A program made the translations under genes and the position numbers. The notes below the pieces were generated by a model that saw only the letters and a program-made list of their open reading frames with translations, searched no databases and had not been told where the DNA came from. A DNA stretch of 64,000 nucleotides from DATKYQ01 sp035528415 (GTDB lineage: Bacteria > Myxococcota > B64-G9): NCBI GenBank assembly GCA_035528415.1, contig DATKYQ010000096.1, positions 1 to 64,000 of the forward strand, read 5' to 3'. Below are positions 43,603 to 52,633 of the stretch, one piece after another; position 1 is the stretch's first letter, and every line of letters begins with the position of its first letter.

Positions 43603-46184
43603 GTCTCGACCTCCGCCACCCTGATACAATCGGTCACCGGGCATACGGCCGCGCAAACCCCGCAACCGACGCAGCGTTCATCATCCACCAGAGGCAATCG
43701 ATCATCGCCGAAACGAATTGCCTGGTGGCCGCCGTCGCGGCAAGTAATAAGGCAACGGCCGCAACCGATGCACAGCCGCTGTTCAATGCGCGAACGCACA
43801 TTCTCCGCAGCCTGGAGCTTGTCGTGAGTCGTGATCCGCGCGAGCGACCGGCCGACCAGATCGGCGGGTGTTTGCAGTCCTTTTTCCTTCAGGTACCAGG
43901 CCAGCCCGCTTTTGAGATCTTCGATCATCTCGAAGCCGTAGGTCATCACCGCGGTACAGAATTGCACGTTGACCGCGCCTACCAGCATCATCTGGACTGC
44001 GTCCTTCCAGTTCAGCGGGCCGCCCGTGCCCGTCACCGGAAGCCCACAGGCGGCAGCCACCATGGCGATGTTGCGCAGGGTGATCGGGAAAATGGCCGGC
44101 CCCGAGAGACCGGCGAACGACGTCCTGCCGCCGACGTCCGGCAAAGGGTTGAAACTGTCGAGATCGATGCCCATCAGGCTGGGAATAGTGTTGGAGGCGC
44201 AAACGGCGTCGGCGCCGCCTTCGCGGACGGCCTGTGCCACAGCCCTGATGTCGGCCACCTGGGGTGTGATCTTGATGACAACCGGCGCGCGCCGGGCCGC
44301 GCCCTTGATCCACGAGGTCACCTCGCGGGTGAGTTCGACGTTCTGCCCGAGCATCTGACCGGCGAAAGAACCCTCTCCGCCAAGCGTGCCCTGGGGGCAG
44401 GAGAACGAGCACTCCAGCACATCCGCCCCGGCCGCCTCGAGGCGTCCGACGAGTTGCTCCCAGTCCGCGCGGGAAGAGCCCATCATCGAGCCGACCACGA
44501 CACGATCCGGAAACTCTTCCTTGATGGCCCGGATACGCTTCTCGACCACGTCGATGTGGTGCTCGCTGATCAGATCGATGTTGCCCAGGCCGGCAACCCG
44601 CCTGCCGAACAACTGGTAACCCTGCATCATGGGGTACTTCAACTCGACCGGCTCCGACTCTATTGCCGTGGTTTTCAGAACCGCGCCGGCCCAGCCTGCC
44701 TTGAAGCCGGCCCTGAGCATCTCGAGATCGTCGGTCGGCGGCGCCGCCGCCAGCAGGAAGGGATTGACGAAGCGCACGCCGCAGAAATCCACACTCAGGT
44801 CGACATCATCTGGCAACATCTCGTCGTTTGAAAATACGATCCGCGCATGTCCCAGGCTTGTGTGAACCTCACGGGCGACCCGCACCCCGTCGGCCACGGC
44901 ATCGACCACCGTGCGCCGTTGCCTGATAAGATCGCCGGCCACGAAGACGCCCCCAGCCGTCGCCGGGCGTTCATGCTTCACCAGCTTGTCATCACCGAGC
45001 GAGAGACCCAGCGCGGCGGCGCGCCTCTCGTCGATGCGCTCTCCGACCGCCACTATGACGTCATCAACCGGCAGATCGAACTGCGCGGTATCTACAGGCA
45101 CCGGGCGCCTGCGGCCGCTTGCATCTGGTTGCCCGAGCACAGTCACCACGCACCGCAGGCCGGCAATTTTGCCGTCTTTTTCGATCAGCTCGATTGGCTG
45201 CGTCAGGGTCCGCAACCTGACACCCTCGGCCCGGGCGCGACTCACCTCTTTTTCCCAGGCGGGCATCTCGACGTCCGAACGTCTGTAGAGAACGACGACA
45301 TCTTCTGCGCCCAGGCGCAGGGCGGTTGAGGCCGCGTCCATGGCGGTATTGCCGCCGCCGATGACGGCCACCCGCGGGCCGAGACGCGGGCGCAAGCGCC
45401 CGCCGCCAGCCTTATGGCCGAGAATTTCCAGGGCCTGGTGGACGCCCGGCAGATCCTCGCCCCGCAGTCCGAGCCTGGCCGGGCGTGTCAGCCCGATGGC
45501 CACCACCACGGCATCGAAGTCGTCGCCCAACTCGGAAAGAGAGCCGACCTCCCGCCCGAAGACGAAATCGACTCCCCGCTTTATAATTTCCCCAACCTCG
45601 TGCTCGACAACCCGACTGGGCAGGCGCATCGCAGGTATGCCTCCCGCCAGCATCCCGCCGGCCCGCGCGCCCCTCTCGAACACAGTAACGTGATGTCCCA
45701 GTCGGGCCAACTCCGCGGCCGCGGACAATCCCGCCGGTCCGGCGCCGATAATTGCCACTCGCCTGCCGGTCGCTTCCGCTGCCGGCTCCGGGTATACTCC
45801 GTTTGCGATCTCGAAGTCGGTTGCGAAGCGCTGCAGCGCCCCGATGTCGATCGGGCGATCGATGCGCGCCCGGGTGCATTCGCGCTGGCATTGATCGTCT
45901 GTAGCGCACACGCGAGCGCAGCTGCCGCCGAAGACGTTCGCCCGGCGGATGACCTGGGCCGCCCCGCGCAAATCGAAAGCACGGATCTTGCGGATAAAAG
46001 TACGCACCGGCACCGAGGCCGGGCAGCCCTTCTCACAAGGAGGGTCTTCGCATTGCAAACAACGCCAGGCTTCGTCAAGAGCCGCGTCCAAGCTCAGCCC
46101 CGACTCGAACTCTTCGAAATTACCGGCCAATGTTCTCCCCGAGCCTATGGAATCGCTGCATTCTACACGAGGAGGGATGGCCAT
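43593..46184 (-). CDS. PreT-PreA fusion resembling dihydropyrimidine dehydrogenase, catalytic Cys replaced
   Basis: 863 residues with the domain order of animal dihydropyrimidine dehydrogenase. The N-terminal 4Fe-4S region has Cys42, 45, 50, 54, 89, 93, 99 and 103 and Gln118. The FAD/NAD(P)H domain has VAIIGAGPAGLSAAAELARL. A dihydroorotate-dehydrogenase-like FMN barrel follows (NPFLLAAAPPTDD, ASNTIPSLMGIDLD), then two C-terminal 4Fe-4S motifs (CIGCGRCLITC, CVGCGVCAAVC). The loop SCPQGTLGGEGSFAGQMLGQ has Leu612 where the enzyme has its active-site Cys (LACGQ), and is about three residues longer. Electron transfer is therefore likely but the reduced substrate is open. First gene of the molybdenum-hydroxylase operon. 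Confidence 0.85.
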   Translation of the reverse strand: MAIPPRVECSDSIGSGRTLAGNFEEFESGLSLDAALDEAWRCLQCEDPPCEKGCPASVPVRTFIRKIRAFDLRGAAQVIRRANVFGGSCARVCATDDQCQRECTRARIDRPIDIGALQRFATDFEIANGVYPEPAAEATGRRVAIIGAGPAGLSAAAELARLGHHVTVFERGARAGGMLAGGIPAMRLPSRVVEHEVGEIIKRGVDFVFGREVGSLSELGDDFDAVVVAIGLTRPARLGLRGEDLPGVHQALEILGHKAGGGRLRPRLGPRVAVIGGGNTAMDAASTALRLGAEDVVVLYRRSDVEMPAWEKEVSRARAEGVRLRTLTQPIELIEKDGKIAGLRCVVTVLGQPDASGRRRPVPVDTAQFDLPVDDVIVAVGERIDERRAAALGLSLGDDKLVKHERPATAGGVFVAGDLIRQRRTVVDAVADGVRVAREVHTSLGHARIVFSNDEMLPDDVDLSVDFCGVRFVNPFLLAAAPPTDDLEMLRAGFKAGWAGAVLKTTAIESEPVELKYPMMQGYQLFGRRVAGLGNIDLISEHHIDVVEKRIRAIKEEFPDRVVVGSMMGSSRADWEQLVGRLEAAGADVLECSFSCPQGTLGGEGSFAGQMLGQNVELTREVTSWIKGAARRAPVVIKITPQVADIRAVAQAVREGGADAVCASNTIPSLMGIDLDSFNPLPDVGGRTSFAGLSGPAIFPITLRNIAMVAAACGLPVTGTGGPLNWKDAVQMMLVGAVNVQFCTAVMTYGFEMIEDLKSGLAWYLKEKGLQTPADLVGRSLARITTHDKLQAAENVRSRIEQRLCIGCGRCLITCRDGGHQAIRFGDDRLPLVDDERCVGCGVCAAVCPVTDCIRVAEVETCG

Positions 46185-46238
46185 TCAAGAAGGGTTTGAA
46201 TTTCTGCAGCGCCCCACGGGAGGCGTTTATGCGCCCTG

Positions 46239-49200
46239 CTAGTGCGACCAGAAGACGTGCAGGTTGGAGAAGGTCGGCCTCACTCCGTCCTGGGTGGTGT
46301 TGAGTTGCACGTCGGCGCTCAGCCAACGGTGGCCGCTGAGGGTCGGGCAGGTGTTGTACATGTCCGCCGGCGAGGCAGCAAAAGGCCCGCAGACGGGGCT
46401 GTGATTGGTGACAAGCTCCGCCTCGCTGTCGGCCGAGACGAACGACACGCTGACCGAGGTGTTGAGAGGCACAGTCGCATCCCAGGTGGCGCTGTGCCAG
46501 AAGGGCGCGCCGTAGCCGGAATCGAAGTTCTGGATCCAGTGCCCCTCACGCGTGGTAACCATGCGCAGCTGCATGCCGGTCATGTCGCTGTAAGTGTACA
46601 GCTCCTGGCCCGCGTCGACCGGGAACGAACCGTCCGGTGTGCAGTCGGACAAAAAACGGTTGGCGTAGCCGCCGTAACGGTTGGGCACCCAGATCTTCCC
46701 GTTGGCGTCGACCGCCACGCCGTGGGGATAGGTGCCGTTCGAGACCGCCTGCCGGCATAAAACGGCGCCCGTACCTGGATTGATTTTGACCACCTCGTTG
46801 GTTCCATAGCTCGACCCCCATACGTAGCCGTCCTGGTCGACCGTCACCGCCGTGACATTGGCGACGCCGGTGTAGAATACCGAATAGTCGGAGCCATTGA
46901 CCATGTGCACCCCGCGTTGTGTTCCGCTCCCCGACCAACTACCCAACCAGACGTTGTTACTCTGGTCGATGGCGATGCCGTAGTAGCGATCGTGAGGCAC
47001 CGAGGCTTCTACCGCCATAGTGGCGGTGTTGATTTTCTTGGTATCCGGCGAGGAAGCCGTCCACAGGTATCCGTTGCCGTCCACCGCCAGGCCGTAGACG
47101 CTGACCCCGACGTTGAGCGAGCCCAACACCTTGCAGCAGGGCGGCTCGACGCAGGCGCCCGGGTTGGGGTCGATCGCCTGGCCATCGACCTTGTACACCG
47201 TCTGGCCGTCGAAGGTGCCGAACCAGACGTTGCCGTCGCCGTCGATGGCCACCCCGCGGCAGATGTAGGGCGCATCCACGCTGCAAATTCTGTTGCCGTC
47301 GGCGTCCAGGTGCACGCCGTTCGAGTAGTGCGCGTCTCCTGTCGAGACGAAGCCGCGGTTGCCTACCCAAACGGAGTAGTCGAGCGCCACCGCCGTGCGC
47401 GAGGGAGCATCGCCGTGCGAATCGACCTGCCAGATCTTCTGACCCGTCTCGGTGTCCAGCTTGGCCACCTGATCACGTCCGGTGACCGAAATGAAGATAA
47501 AGGGCGTGCGCACCGAGCCCTGGCCGAGCGTGATCGCGTCGGGGTCGCCGGGATCTGGTTCGGTGCCGTCGCAGTCGCGCAGGTCGGCGTCGCAGTCGCC
47601 CGGCGTGTCCCAGCCGACCTCGTAACAAGAAACGTCCGGGCACGTCCCGCAGGCCGTCAAGACACCCTCGTCGATCAGCCCGTCGCAGTCGTTGTCCAGC
47701 CCGTCGCAAACTTCGGCCGGCTCATCGCCGCAAGTGCCGCAGGCGTTCATGACCCCCTCGTCCGTCCAGCCGTCGCAGTCGTTGTCCACCCCGTCGCAGA
47801 CCTCGGTCGAATCGCAGAAGCCGCACAGGTTCGAGCCGATGGCCCACTGCTCGTCGATCTCTGTGTCGCAGTCGTTATCCACACCGTCGCACACCTCGGC
47901 CTCGGGAATGACGTCCCCCTCGCAGTCAGACCAGAACTCGCCGTCGATGCAGCTCATGGTTCCGGCCTGGCAGCTTCCCACCCCTTGGGTGCCGTCCGGC
48001 CCGCGGTAGCAGGTCTTGGTCTCGGATCCCGAGCAACCCCCGCACATCTCGTCCACCGAGCCGTCGCAGTCGTCGTCCAACCCGTTGGCGCACACCTCGT
48101 CGGGAACCGGCCCGCAAGTGCCGCAGGCGTTGGTGACTCCCTCGTCGACAATGCCGTTGCAGTTGTCGTCGATCGCGTTGCAGGACTCCTGTGCCCCGGG
48201 GTTGATCGCGGCGTTGCTATCGTCGCAATCCTCGGGCGGACGATAGCCGTCATTGTCACCGTCGGGCAGGCAATCTTCGTCGACAAACCCGTCGCAGTCG
48301 TTGTCCACGCCGTCGGCGACGTCCCCCTGGCATTCGACCCCCGGAGTGACCTCACCCTCACAGCTGGTCCAGACGTAGTCGGCGCCCTGCGCGACGCAGT
48401 CGTGGGTTCCGCCCTTGCAGATGCCCTTTCCCATGCTGCTCGGCGGCCCCGAGTAGCACGGTTGATTGATCGGCGGGTGGCACTCGCAGTTGCTGCCCGA
48501 GCCGCCCTGGTCGCAGAGACAGCCAGGATCGCACGAGCAACTCTCGTCGATCTGGCCGTTGCAGTCGTTATCCAGGCCGTCGCCGCAGATCTCGGTAAGC
48601 TGGGCGTCCGGCGGGGAACAGTCCCCGCAGCGGTTGAGCAATCCCTCGTCGACGTCATCGTCACAGTCGTTGTCCTCCCCGTCGCAAACCTCATCGACCG
48701 GCGTCTGCTCCCCCTGGCAATCGCCGTATTCCTTGTCATCCCCGCAGATCATCACGCCCGAGCGGCACAGGCCGACACCCTTGGTTTCGAAGTCGCCCGT
48801 GTAGCAGGCACGTCTGTCGCCCCGTTCGCAGCCGCAATCATCCTCGTCGGTAACCCCGTCGCAATCATTGTCGATGCCGTCGTGGCAGATCTCAGGGGCC
48901 CCGGGGTAAACCAGGCGATTGGTGTCGTCGCAATCCTCGTTGCCCAAGGCGCAGTTGGGCCCATAGCCGTCCTTGTCCTGGTCGATGCACTCCTTGACGT
49001 TGCCGCCGTCACCGTCGGTACCGGCATCGACGATCTCATCCGGTTTGCAAAAACCGACCTCGCAATGCTCGCCCGAGGGACAGTCACCGTCGTCCACACA
49101 CGGCATCTGGCAGAACCCGCTCAGGCACTGCATACCGGAGGGGCAATCTTCCGAGGTAAGGCAGACAGTTCGACAAACATCGTCGGTACAGCCCATCCCA

Positions 49201-49325
49201 TCCGGGCAATCTTCATCGCCGACACATGGTATAGGCCCCGGCGCCGTCTCATCGGAGCAGGCCCAGGCAGCGGCCAGCAACACAATAGACAACGAAAGAA
49301 ACCAATTCATTTTCATCTGTATCAT
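46239..49325 (-). CDS. MopE-repeat lipoprotein with C-terminal beta-propeller
   Basis: 1028 residues. The ATG at 49325 has GGGAG upstream and the signal peptide ends in lipobox AAWAC. The N-terminus has three EGF/Dickkopf-like Cys modules (CVGDEDCPDGMGCTDDVC and so on). Residues about 140-540 hold nine MopE-type motifs such as EVCDGVDNDCDGWTDEG, likely binding calcium or other metals. From about 600 a beta-propeller of NHL/Vgb type runs to near the end, with blades like GVAVDANGKIWVPN and GLAVDGNGYLWTAS. A surface-exposed binding or structural protein is likely. Confidence 0.85.
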   Translation of the reverse strand: MIQMKMNWFLSLSIVLLAAAWACSDETAPGPIPCVGDEDCPDGMGCTDDVCRTVCLTSEDCPSGMQCLSGFCQMPCVDDGDCPSGEHCEVGFCKPDEIVDAGTDGDGGNVKECIDQDKDGYGPNCALGNEDCDDTNRLVYPGAPEICHDGIDNDCDGVTDEDDCGCERGDRRACYTGDFETKGVGLCRSGVMICGDDKEYGDCQGEQTPVDEVCDGEDNDCDDDVDEGLLNRCGDCSPPDAQLTEICGDGLDNDCNGQIDESCSCDPGCLCDQGGSGSNCECHPPINQPCYSGPPSSMGKGICKGGTHDCVAQGADYVWTSCEGEVTPGVECQGDVADGVDNDCDGFVDEDCLPDGDNDGYRPPEDCDDSNAAINPGAQESCNAIDDNCNGIVDEGVTNACGTCGPVPDEVCANGLDDDCDGSVDEMCGGCSGSETKTCYRGPDGTQGVGSCQAGTMSCIDGEFWSDCEGDVIPEAEVCDGVDNDCDTEIDEQWAIGSNLCGFCDSTEVCDGVDNDCDGWTDEGVMNACGTCGDEPAEVCDGLDNDCDGLIDEGVLTACGTCPDVSCYEVGWDTPGDCDADLRDCDGTEPDPGDPDAITLGQGSVRTPFIFISVTGRDQVAKLDTETGQKIWQVDSHGDAPSRTAVALDYSVWVGNRGFVSTGDAHYSNGVHLDADGNRICSVDAPYICRGVAIDGDGNVWFGTFDGQTVYKVDGQAIDPNPGACVEPPCCKVLGSLNVGVSVYGLAVDGNGYLWTASSPDTKKINTATMAVEASVPHDRYYGIAIDQSNNVWLGSWSGSGTQRGVHMVNGSDYSVFYTGVANVTAVTVDQDGYVWGSSYGTNEVVKINPGTGAVLCRQAVSNGTYPHGVAVDANGKIWVPNRYGGYANRFLSDCTPDGSFPVDAGQELYTYSDMTGMQLRMVTTREGHWIQNFDSGYGAPFWHSATWDATVPLNTSVSVSFVSADSEAELVTNHSPVCGPFAASPADMYNTCPTLSGHRWLSADVQLNTTQDGVRPTFSNLHVFWSH
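47680..48900 (-). repeat. Nine MopE-type Cys/Asp metal-binding repeats
   Basis: Coding repeats within the lipoprotein gene encode variants of C-x-DGxDNDCDGxxDE at irregular spacing of about 35-90 residues. The nucleotide pattern (complement of GACAACGACTGCGAC) recurs throughout, making this a recombination-prone tract. Confidence 0.85.
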
Positions 49326-49436
49326 GGCAACAATCTCCCGGTAGGATATTCACTTACACCACTACTAGTATTTTACCACTGTCGGAGAAAAAAGTGGAAT
49401 CGGTCAAGCGGCCCAGTTCGCGAAATTTGTCGCCCT

Positions 49437-50387
49437 TCAGAAACGACCGGATAATATCGGGACAACAACGGCCGGGTGAAAGACTCCATGAGGTGAGCCG
49501 AGATTGAGGGGTGCTCCCGATGCGTGCCCCTGTTCCGCTTGTGCCATCTGAATCAACGCAGGATCGCGCCACTTTCCCGCCGCCACCATGGCATGGATGA
49601 TCGATGCCAGGTCGATCGCCGCGGCCGAGCCGAAGCCGATGCCTAAGTACATCAAGCTATCCGTCGACAAAGCCAGCCCCATGCCGGTTGCGGCGGCCGC
49701 CACCGTCGCAAGCAGATAGCCTACGCCCCAGCCGGTTTCCTCGATGTAAAACATGCCCCCGCCGGGCAACAGCAAGCCCCACAGGCAAGCCATGCCGGCG
49801 CTCTTGGTCCGCGGTATGAGCGGCCGGCGGTAGGCGGGGGGCGGCGGAGGCGCGACCTGCGCGGCCGGAGCAGCGCTCTTCGTCACAATCGGGGCCATCG
49901 GCGCAAGCTTTGCTATGGCCTCGTCCAGCGCCGACAGGAGATGATCGGTATCGCATGGTCCCTTGGCGGTGGCGGTTCGCTCGGTGGCCGCCTTGCGCAG
50001 ATCGAACAGGGCGGCCGTCAGGATGCAAAGCGAGCCGATCTTGCCGATGGACGCGGAGAGCGTGTACTGCGCCGAGAGCTCTTGCCCGATGTCGATCTGG
50101 CAAGAGCGGTCGTAGCAGGTCTTGTAGGTCTCCTTCTTCTGAGTGGCGAGCCGGGCGCGGATCTCGTCGCGGGGCACAATGCGAAAGAGTCCTCCTTCTC
50201 CCAGACGGGTGCCGAGGTAATCTGTCAGGATGTCGATCTCCTGGGCAGTCAGTGTTGTTCCCCTGTTCTCGATCTGGAACACGGCCAGAATAGGTACGGG
50301 TTGCTTTCCAGCGGCATAAGCGGCTGACCAGAAAACCAGCGCCGCAAACAACCACGGCCGGCAGTGCTTGAAGCAGGACATCTTCAC
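49437..50387 (-). CDS. Secreted protein with CsgG/LpoB-like domain and C-terminal membrane segments
   Basis: 316 residues. A signal peptide (to AYAAGK) is followed by VPILAVFQIENRGTTLTAQEIDILTDYLGTRL, typical of CsgG/LpoB/DUF-type domains that open with 'I AV xx ... G ... l s x x L' and carry a YDRSCQIDIGQEL motif. A Pro-rich linker leads to hydrophobic segments (GMACLWGLLLPGGG, GVGYLLATVAAAATGMGLAL). This layout is frequent in myxobacteria-like genomes. Its start overlaps the upstream gene by 4 bp. Function unknown. Confidence 0.7.
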   Translation of the reverse strand: MKMSCFKHCRPWLFAALVFWSAAYAAGKQPVPILAVFQIENRGTTLTAQEIDILTDYLGTRLGEGGLFRIVPRDEIRARLATQKKETYKTCYDRSCQIDIGQELSAQYTLSASIGKIGSLCILTAALFDLRKAATERTATAKGPCDTDHLLSALDEAIAKLAPMAPIVTKSAAPAAQVAPPPPPAYRRPLIPRTKSAGMACLWGLLLPGGGMFYIEETGWGVGYLLATVAAAATGMGLALSTDSLMYLGIGFGSAAAIDLASIIHAMVAAGKWRDPALIQMAQAEQGHASGAPLNLGSPHGVFHPAVVVPILSGRF

Positions 50388-51115
50388 TTTTCCCGCTTCA
50401 CGTTTTCGCCCTTGAGGATCTCGGGCACCGGTCTGGCCTGGATGCGCAGCCCGCCGTCGTGCTCCAGGATCAAGCGGTAGATCTTGTCTGGAACGAAGCG
50501 CGTGGCCGGGGCTTCGATCTGGGCGTTCTTGACTCCGTCCGCCCGGCGCCTGTTCTCATCCAGGGCATATTCCCAAAACGATTTCCACAAGCGGCTCTCA
50601 ACCCGGGTCGCGTAATCGTTGGCCGCTAAAATGCGGTAGCCGCCCGGCACCTCCATGGGTCGGTTGATCTCACAGCTCTCGTAAGTATTGCCGTGATCGT
50701 CGAGAGCGTAAGCTCGGGTGAAGAAGTGAATGCTCTTTCCCTTGCCATCCATGATCAGTTCGTCATTCAGGCGGATGACCAGCGCCTCGAAATGAATCAC
50801 GTCGTTGAGTGAAAAATCGCAGTGGACTGGATCGAGGGGCTTCTCACCCGACCCGTAGCGCAGAATCTTCAGACGGATCTTGCGGGGGCTGCCATCCTGA
50901 GCGGGGCGGTAGTCTTCCACCCAGACGTCGGCCACGCGGTCCTCGGCGGTCAGGCGACCTATCATCGTTTTGAGAACTTCCACTTCACGATGATTCTGGT
51001 AGAACCACCAAGCGCCCGCCGCAGCGGCCCCCAGCATGGCAAGCAATAAAAGCCGCCTGAGCCAGCCAAAAATGCCGCTACTCTTCCCGTGCTCAACCTG
51101 CTCGCGCGCCGCCAT
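50384..51115 (-). CDS. Membrane-anchored protein of unknown function
   Basis: 243 residues from ATG 51115, which has AAAGGG 7 nt upstream. ATG 51133 is the longer choice. One transmembrane segment near the N-terminus (LLLLAMLGAAAAGAWWFY) precedes a domain of about 190 residues exposed outside the cytoplasm, with no recognised family (VLKTMIGRLTAEDRVADVWV, RPMEVPGGYRILAANDYATR). It overlaps the downstream CsgG/LpoB-like gene (ATGA), so the two probably work together. Confidence 0.7.
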   Translation of the reverse strand: MAAREQVEHGKSSGIFGWLRRLLLLAMLGAAAAGAWWFYQNHREVEVLKTMIGRLTAEDRVADVWVEDYRPAQDGSPRKIRLKILRYGSGEKPLDPVHCDFSLNDVIHFEALVIRLNDELIMDGKGKSIHFFTRAYALDDHGNTYESCEINRPMEVPGGYRILAANDYATRVESRLWKSFWEYALDENRRRADGVKNAQIEAPATRFVPDKIYRLILEHDGGLRIQARPVPEILKGENVKREK

Positions 51116-51180
51116 GGTTAAGCCCTTTCCCATGATTCCCTGATAGATTCAGATAACACAAAATCAGAGCCCGATACAAG

Positions 51181-51209
51181 TTGTCGATTCCGGCGGGCTC
51201 AGCTATCAT
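51181..51209 (+). promoter_or_regulatory. Promoter consistent with a leaderless mRNA for the amidohydrolase gene
   Basis: -35 TTGTCG (51181-51186) and -10 TATCAT (51204-51209) are separated by 17 bp. The start site is expected near 51216, 2 nt from the ATG at 51218. No Shine-Dalgarno is present. Confidence 0.5.
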
Positions 51210-51217
51210 CTGTAATT

Positions 51218-52294
51218 ATGCGCTGGATTGTGCTCATGGTCGTCACCTTGCTGTTGTCACCCGCTTGCCGGGACGATGGTGCTGAGCGAGAACGGGAGCG
51301 TCGTCCGATCATCGATTCCCACGTGCACATCGTACCGACCGAGGCGTGCATCGCGCGGGCGCTGAAAATATTCGATACCGCAGGCATCACCCGCTTCTGC
51401 GCCAAGAGCGCAGGCGCATTCCCCGATGCTCGCTTCAGGGCGACCGTGGCCGTGGCCGGCAGGCTCGGTTCGCGATTCGCCTTTTTCGCCAACGTCGACT
51501 GGCGCGGCATTGACGATCCCGCCTGGCCCCAACGCGAGGCGCAAAGGCTCACCAAAGAGGTCGAGTTGGGAGCGCGTGGCGTCAAGATCTTCAAGAACAT
51601 GGGCCTGGGCGTGCGCACGCCGGACGGCAAGTTGATTGCAATCGACGATGTCCGTCTCGATCCGCTCATGAAGCGCGCGGCCGAACTGGGCGCCATAGTC
51701 GCCATGCACACGTCCGATCCACGGGCCTTCTTCGATCCGCCGACACCCGAAAACGAGCGCTATTTGGAGCTTCTGTTCGCGCCATCCTGGAGCTTCCACG
51801 GCCAGGACTACCCTTCCCGGGCCGAGCTGTTCGCCGCCCGCGAGCGACTGATCGCCCGCCATCCCGAGACGACTTTCCTGCTGATCCACCTGGCCAACAA
51901 CCCCGAGGATCTGGCTTACGTCGATCGCCTGCTTTCCACCCACTCCAACGTCTACGTGGACACCTCGGCACGCCTCGGCGAGATCGGCCGCCACCCGGCC
52001 GGGCAGGTAAGGAAGTTCTTCATCAAGCACCAGGATCGCATCCTGTTCGGCTCGGATATCGTCATCGACCCGGGCGGCCTGCAGCTGGGCTCGCTCTCGA
52101 TCTGGCCCGACGACGACAGCGACGCCGTCCGCTTCTACGCCGCCCACCGGGAGTACTTCGAAACGGATCACCGCCGCATCGATCACCCCACGCCGATCCA
52201 GGGCGACTGGAAGGTTGACGCAATCGACCTGCCCAAAGAAGTGCTGGAAAAGTTCTACATCAAAAATGCCGAGAAGCTGATCTGGAAGAGTTGA
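51218..52294 (+). CDS. Amidohydrolase-2-family lipoprotein
   Basis: 358 residues. A signal peptide ends in lipobox LLSPAC. The TIM-barrel hydrolase shows the metal motif DSHVHI, then GVKIFKNMG, VAMHTSDP, LLIHLANNPED and FGSDIVI, in the order of the family (HxH, K/E, H, H, D). Members hydrolyse or decarboxylate small carbonyl compounds. A lipid-anchored periplasmic location is unusual for the family. Monocistronic, with a promoter immediately before the ATG. Confidence 0.8.
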   Translation: MRWIVLMVVTLLLSPACRDDGAERERERRPIIDSHVHIVPTEACIARALKIFDTAGITRFCAKSAGAFPDARFRATVAVAGRLGSRFAFFANVDWRGIDDPAWPQREAQRLTKEVELGARGVKIFKNMGLGVRTPDGKLIAIDDVRLDPLMKRAAELGAIVAMHTSDPRAFFDPPTPENERYLELLFAPSWSFHGQDYPSRAELFAARERLIARHPETTFLLIHLANNPEDLAYVDRLLSTHSNVYVDTSARLGEIGRHPAGQVRKFFIKHQDRILFGSDIVIDPGGLQLGSLSIWPDDDSDAVRFYAAHREYFETDHRRIDHPTPIQGDWKVDAIDLPKEVLEKFYIKNAEKLIWKS

Positions 52295-52300
52295 GATCCC

Positions 52301-52603
52301 TTACTTGGTTTTTTTACCTGCCGGCTTCTTGGGTGTCGGCACCACGGCCGGAGGCTTTGCGGCCGGCGCAGTCTCTCGTGTCTCGACAGCCGTGTTAGCG
52401 GGAAACCTGGTGAGAAAATCCTGGCGAAGATTGATCACCGCCGTCATGATCTGCGCTGAGCGGCCCTTGATACGCGCGTTTGTCTCGTCGAATCTGGCAC
52501 CAACGGCCACCGAGAAGAACCACATGCTTGCTCCGGCAGCCGCTACCAAAACGATCACCAGCACCAACAACCAGATATCCGTTCTCTTTTTTTCTTGTGC
52601 CAT
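52301..52603 (-). CDS. Small membrane protein of unknown function
   Basis: 100 residues. A single transmembrane helix (IWLLVLVIVLVAAAGASMWF) is followed by a short helical domain with RIKGRSAQIMTAVINLRQDF and a Pro/Lys-rich tail (PPAVVPTPKKPAGKKTK). It lies 30 bp downstream of the large subtilase gene on the same strand. No family recognised. Confidence 0.65.
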   Translation of the reverse strand: MAQEKKRTDIWLLVLVIVLVAAAGASMWFFSVAVGARFDETNARIKGRSAQIMTAVINLRQDFLTRFPANTAVETRETAPAAKPPAVVPTPKKPAGKKTK

Positions 52604-52633
52604 TACGAAATCCCTCCTCGGGTTATCCCGTTT

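Noticed and set aside
46905..49454. 849-codon plus-strand open frame
   Set aside because: It lies antisense to the MopE-repeat gene. Its Val/Ala-rich repetitive sequence is the complement of the Asp/Cys codons.
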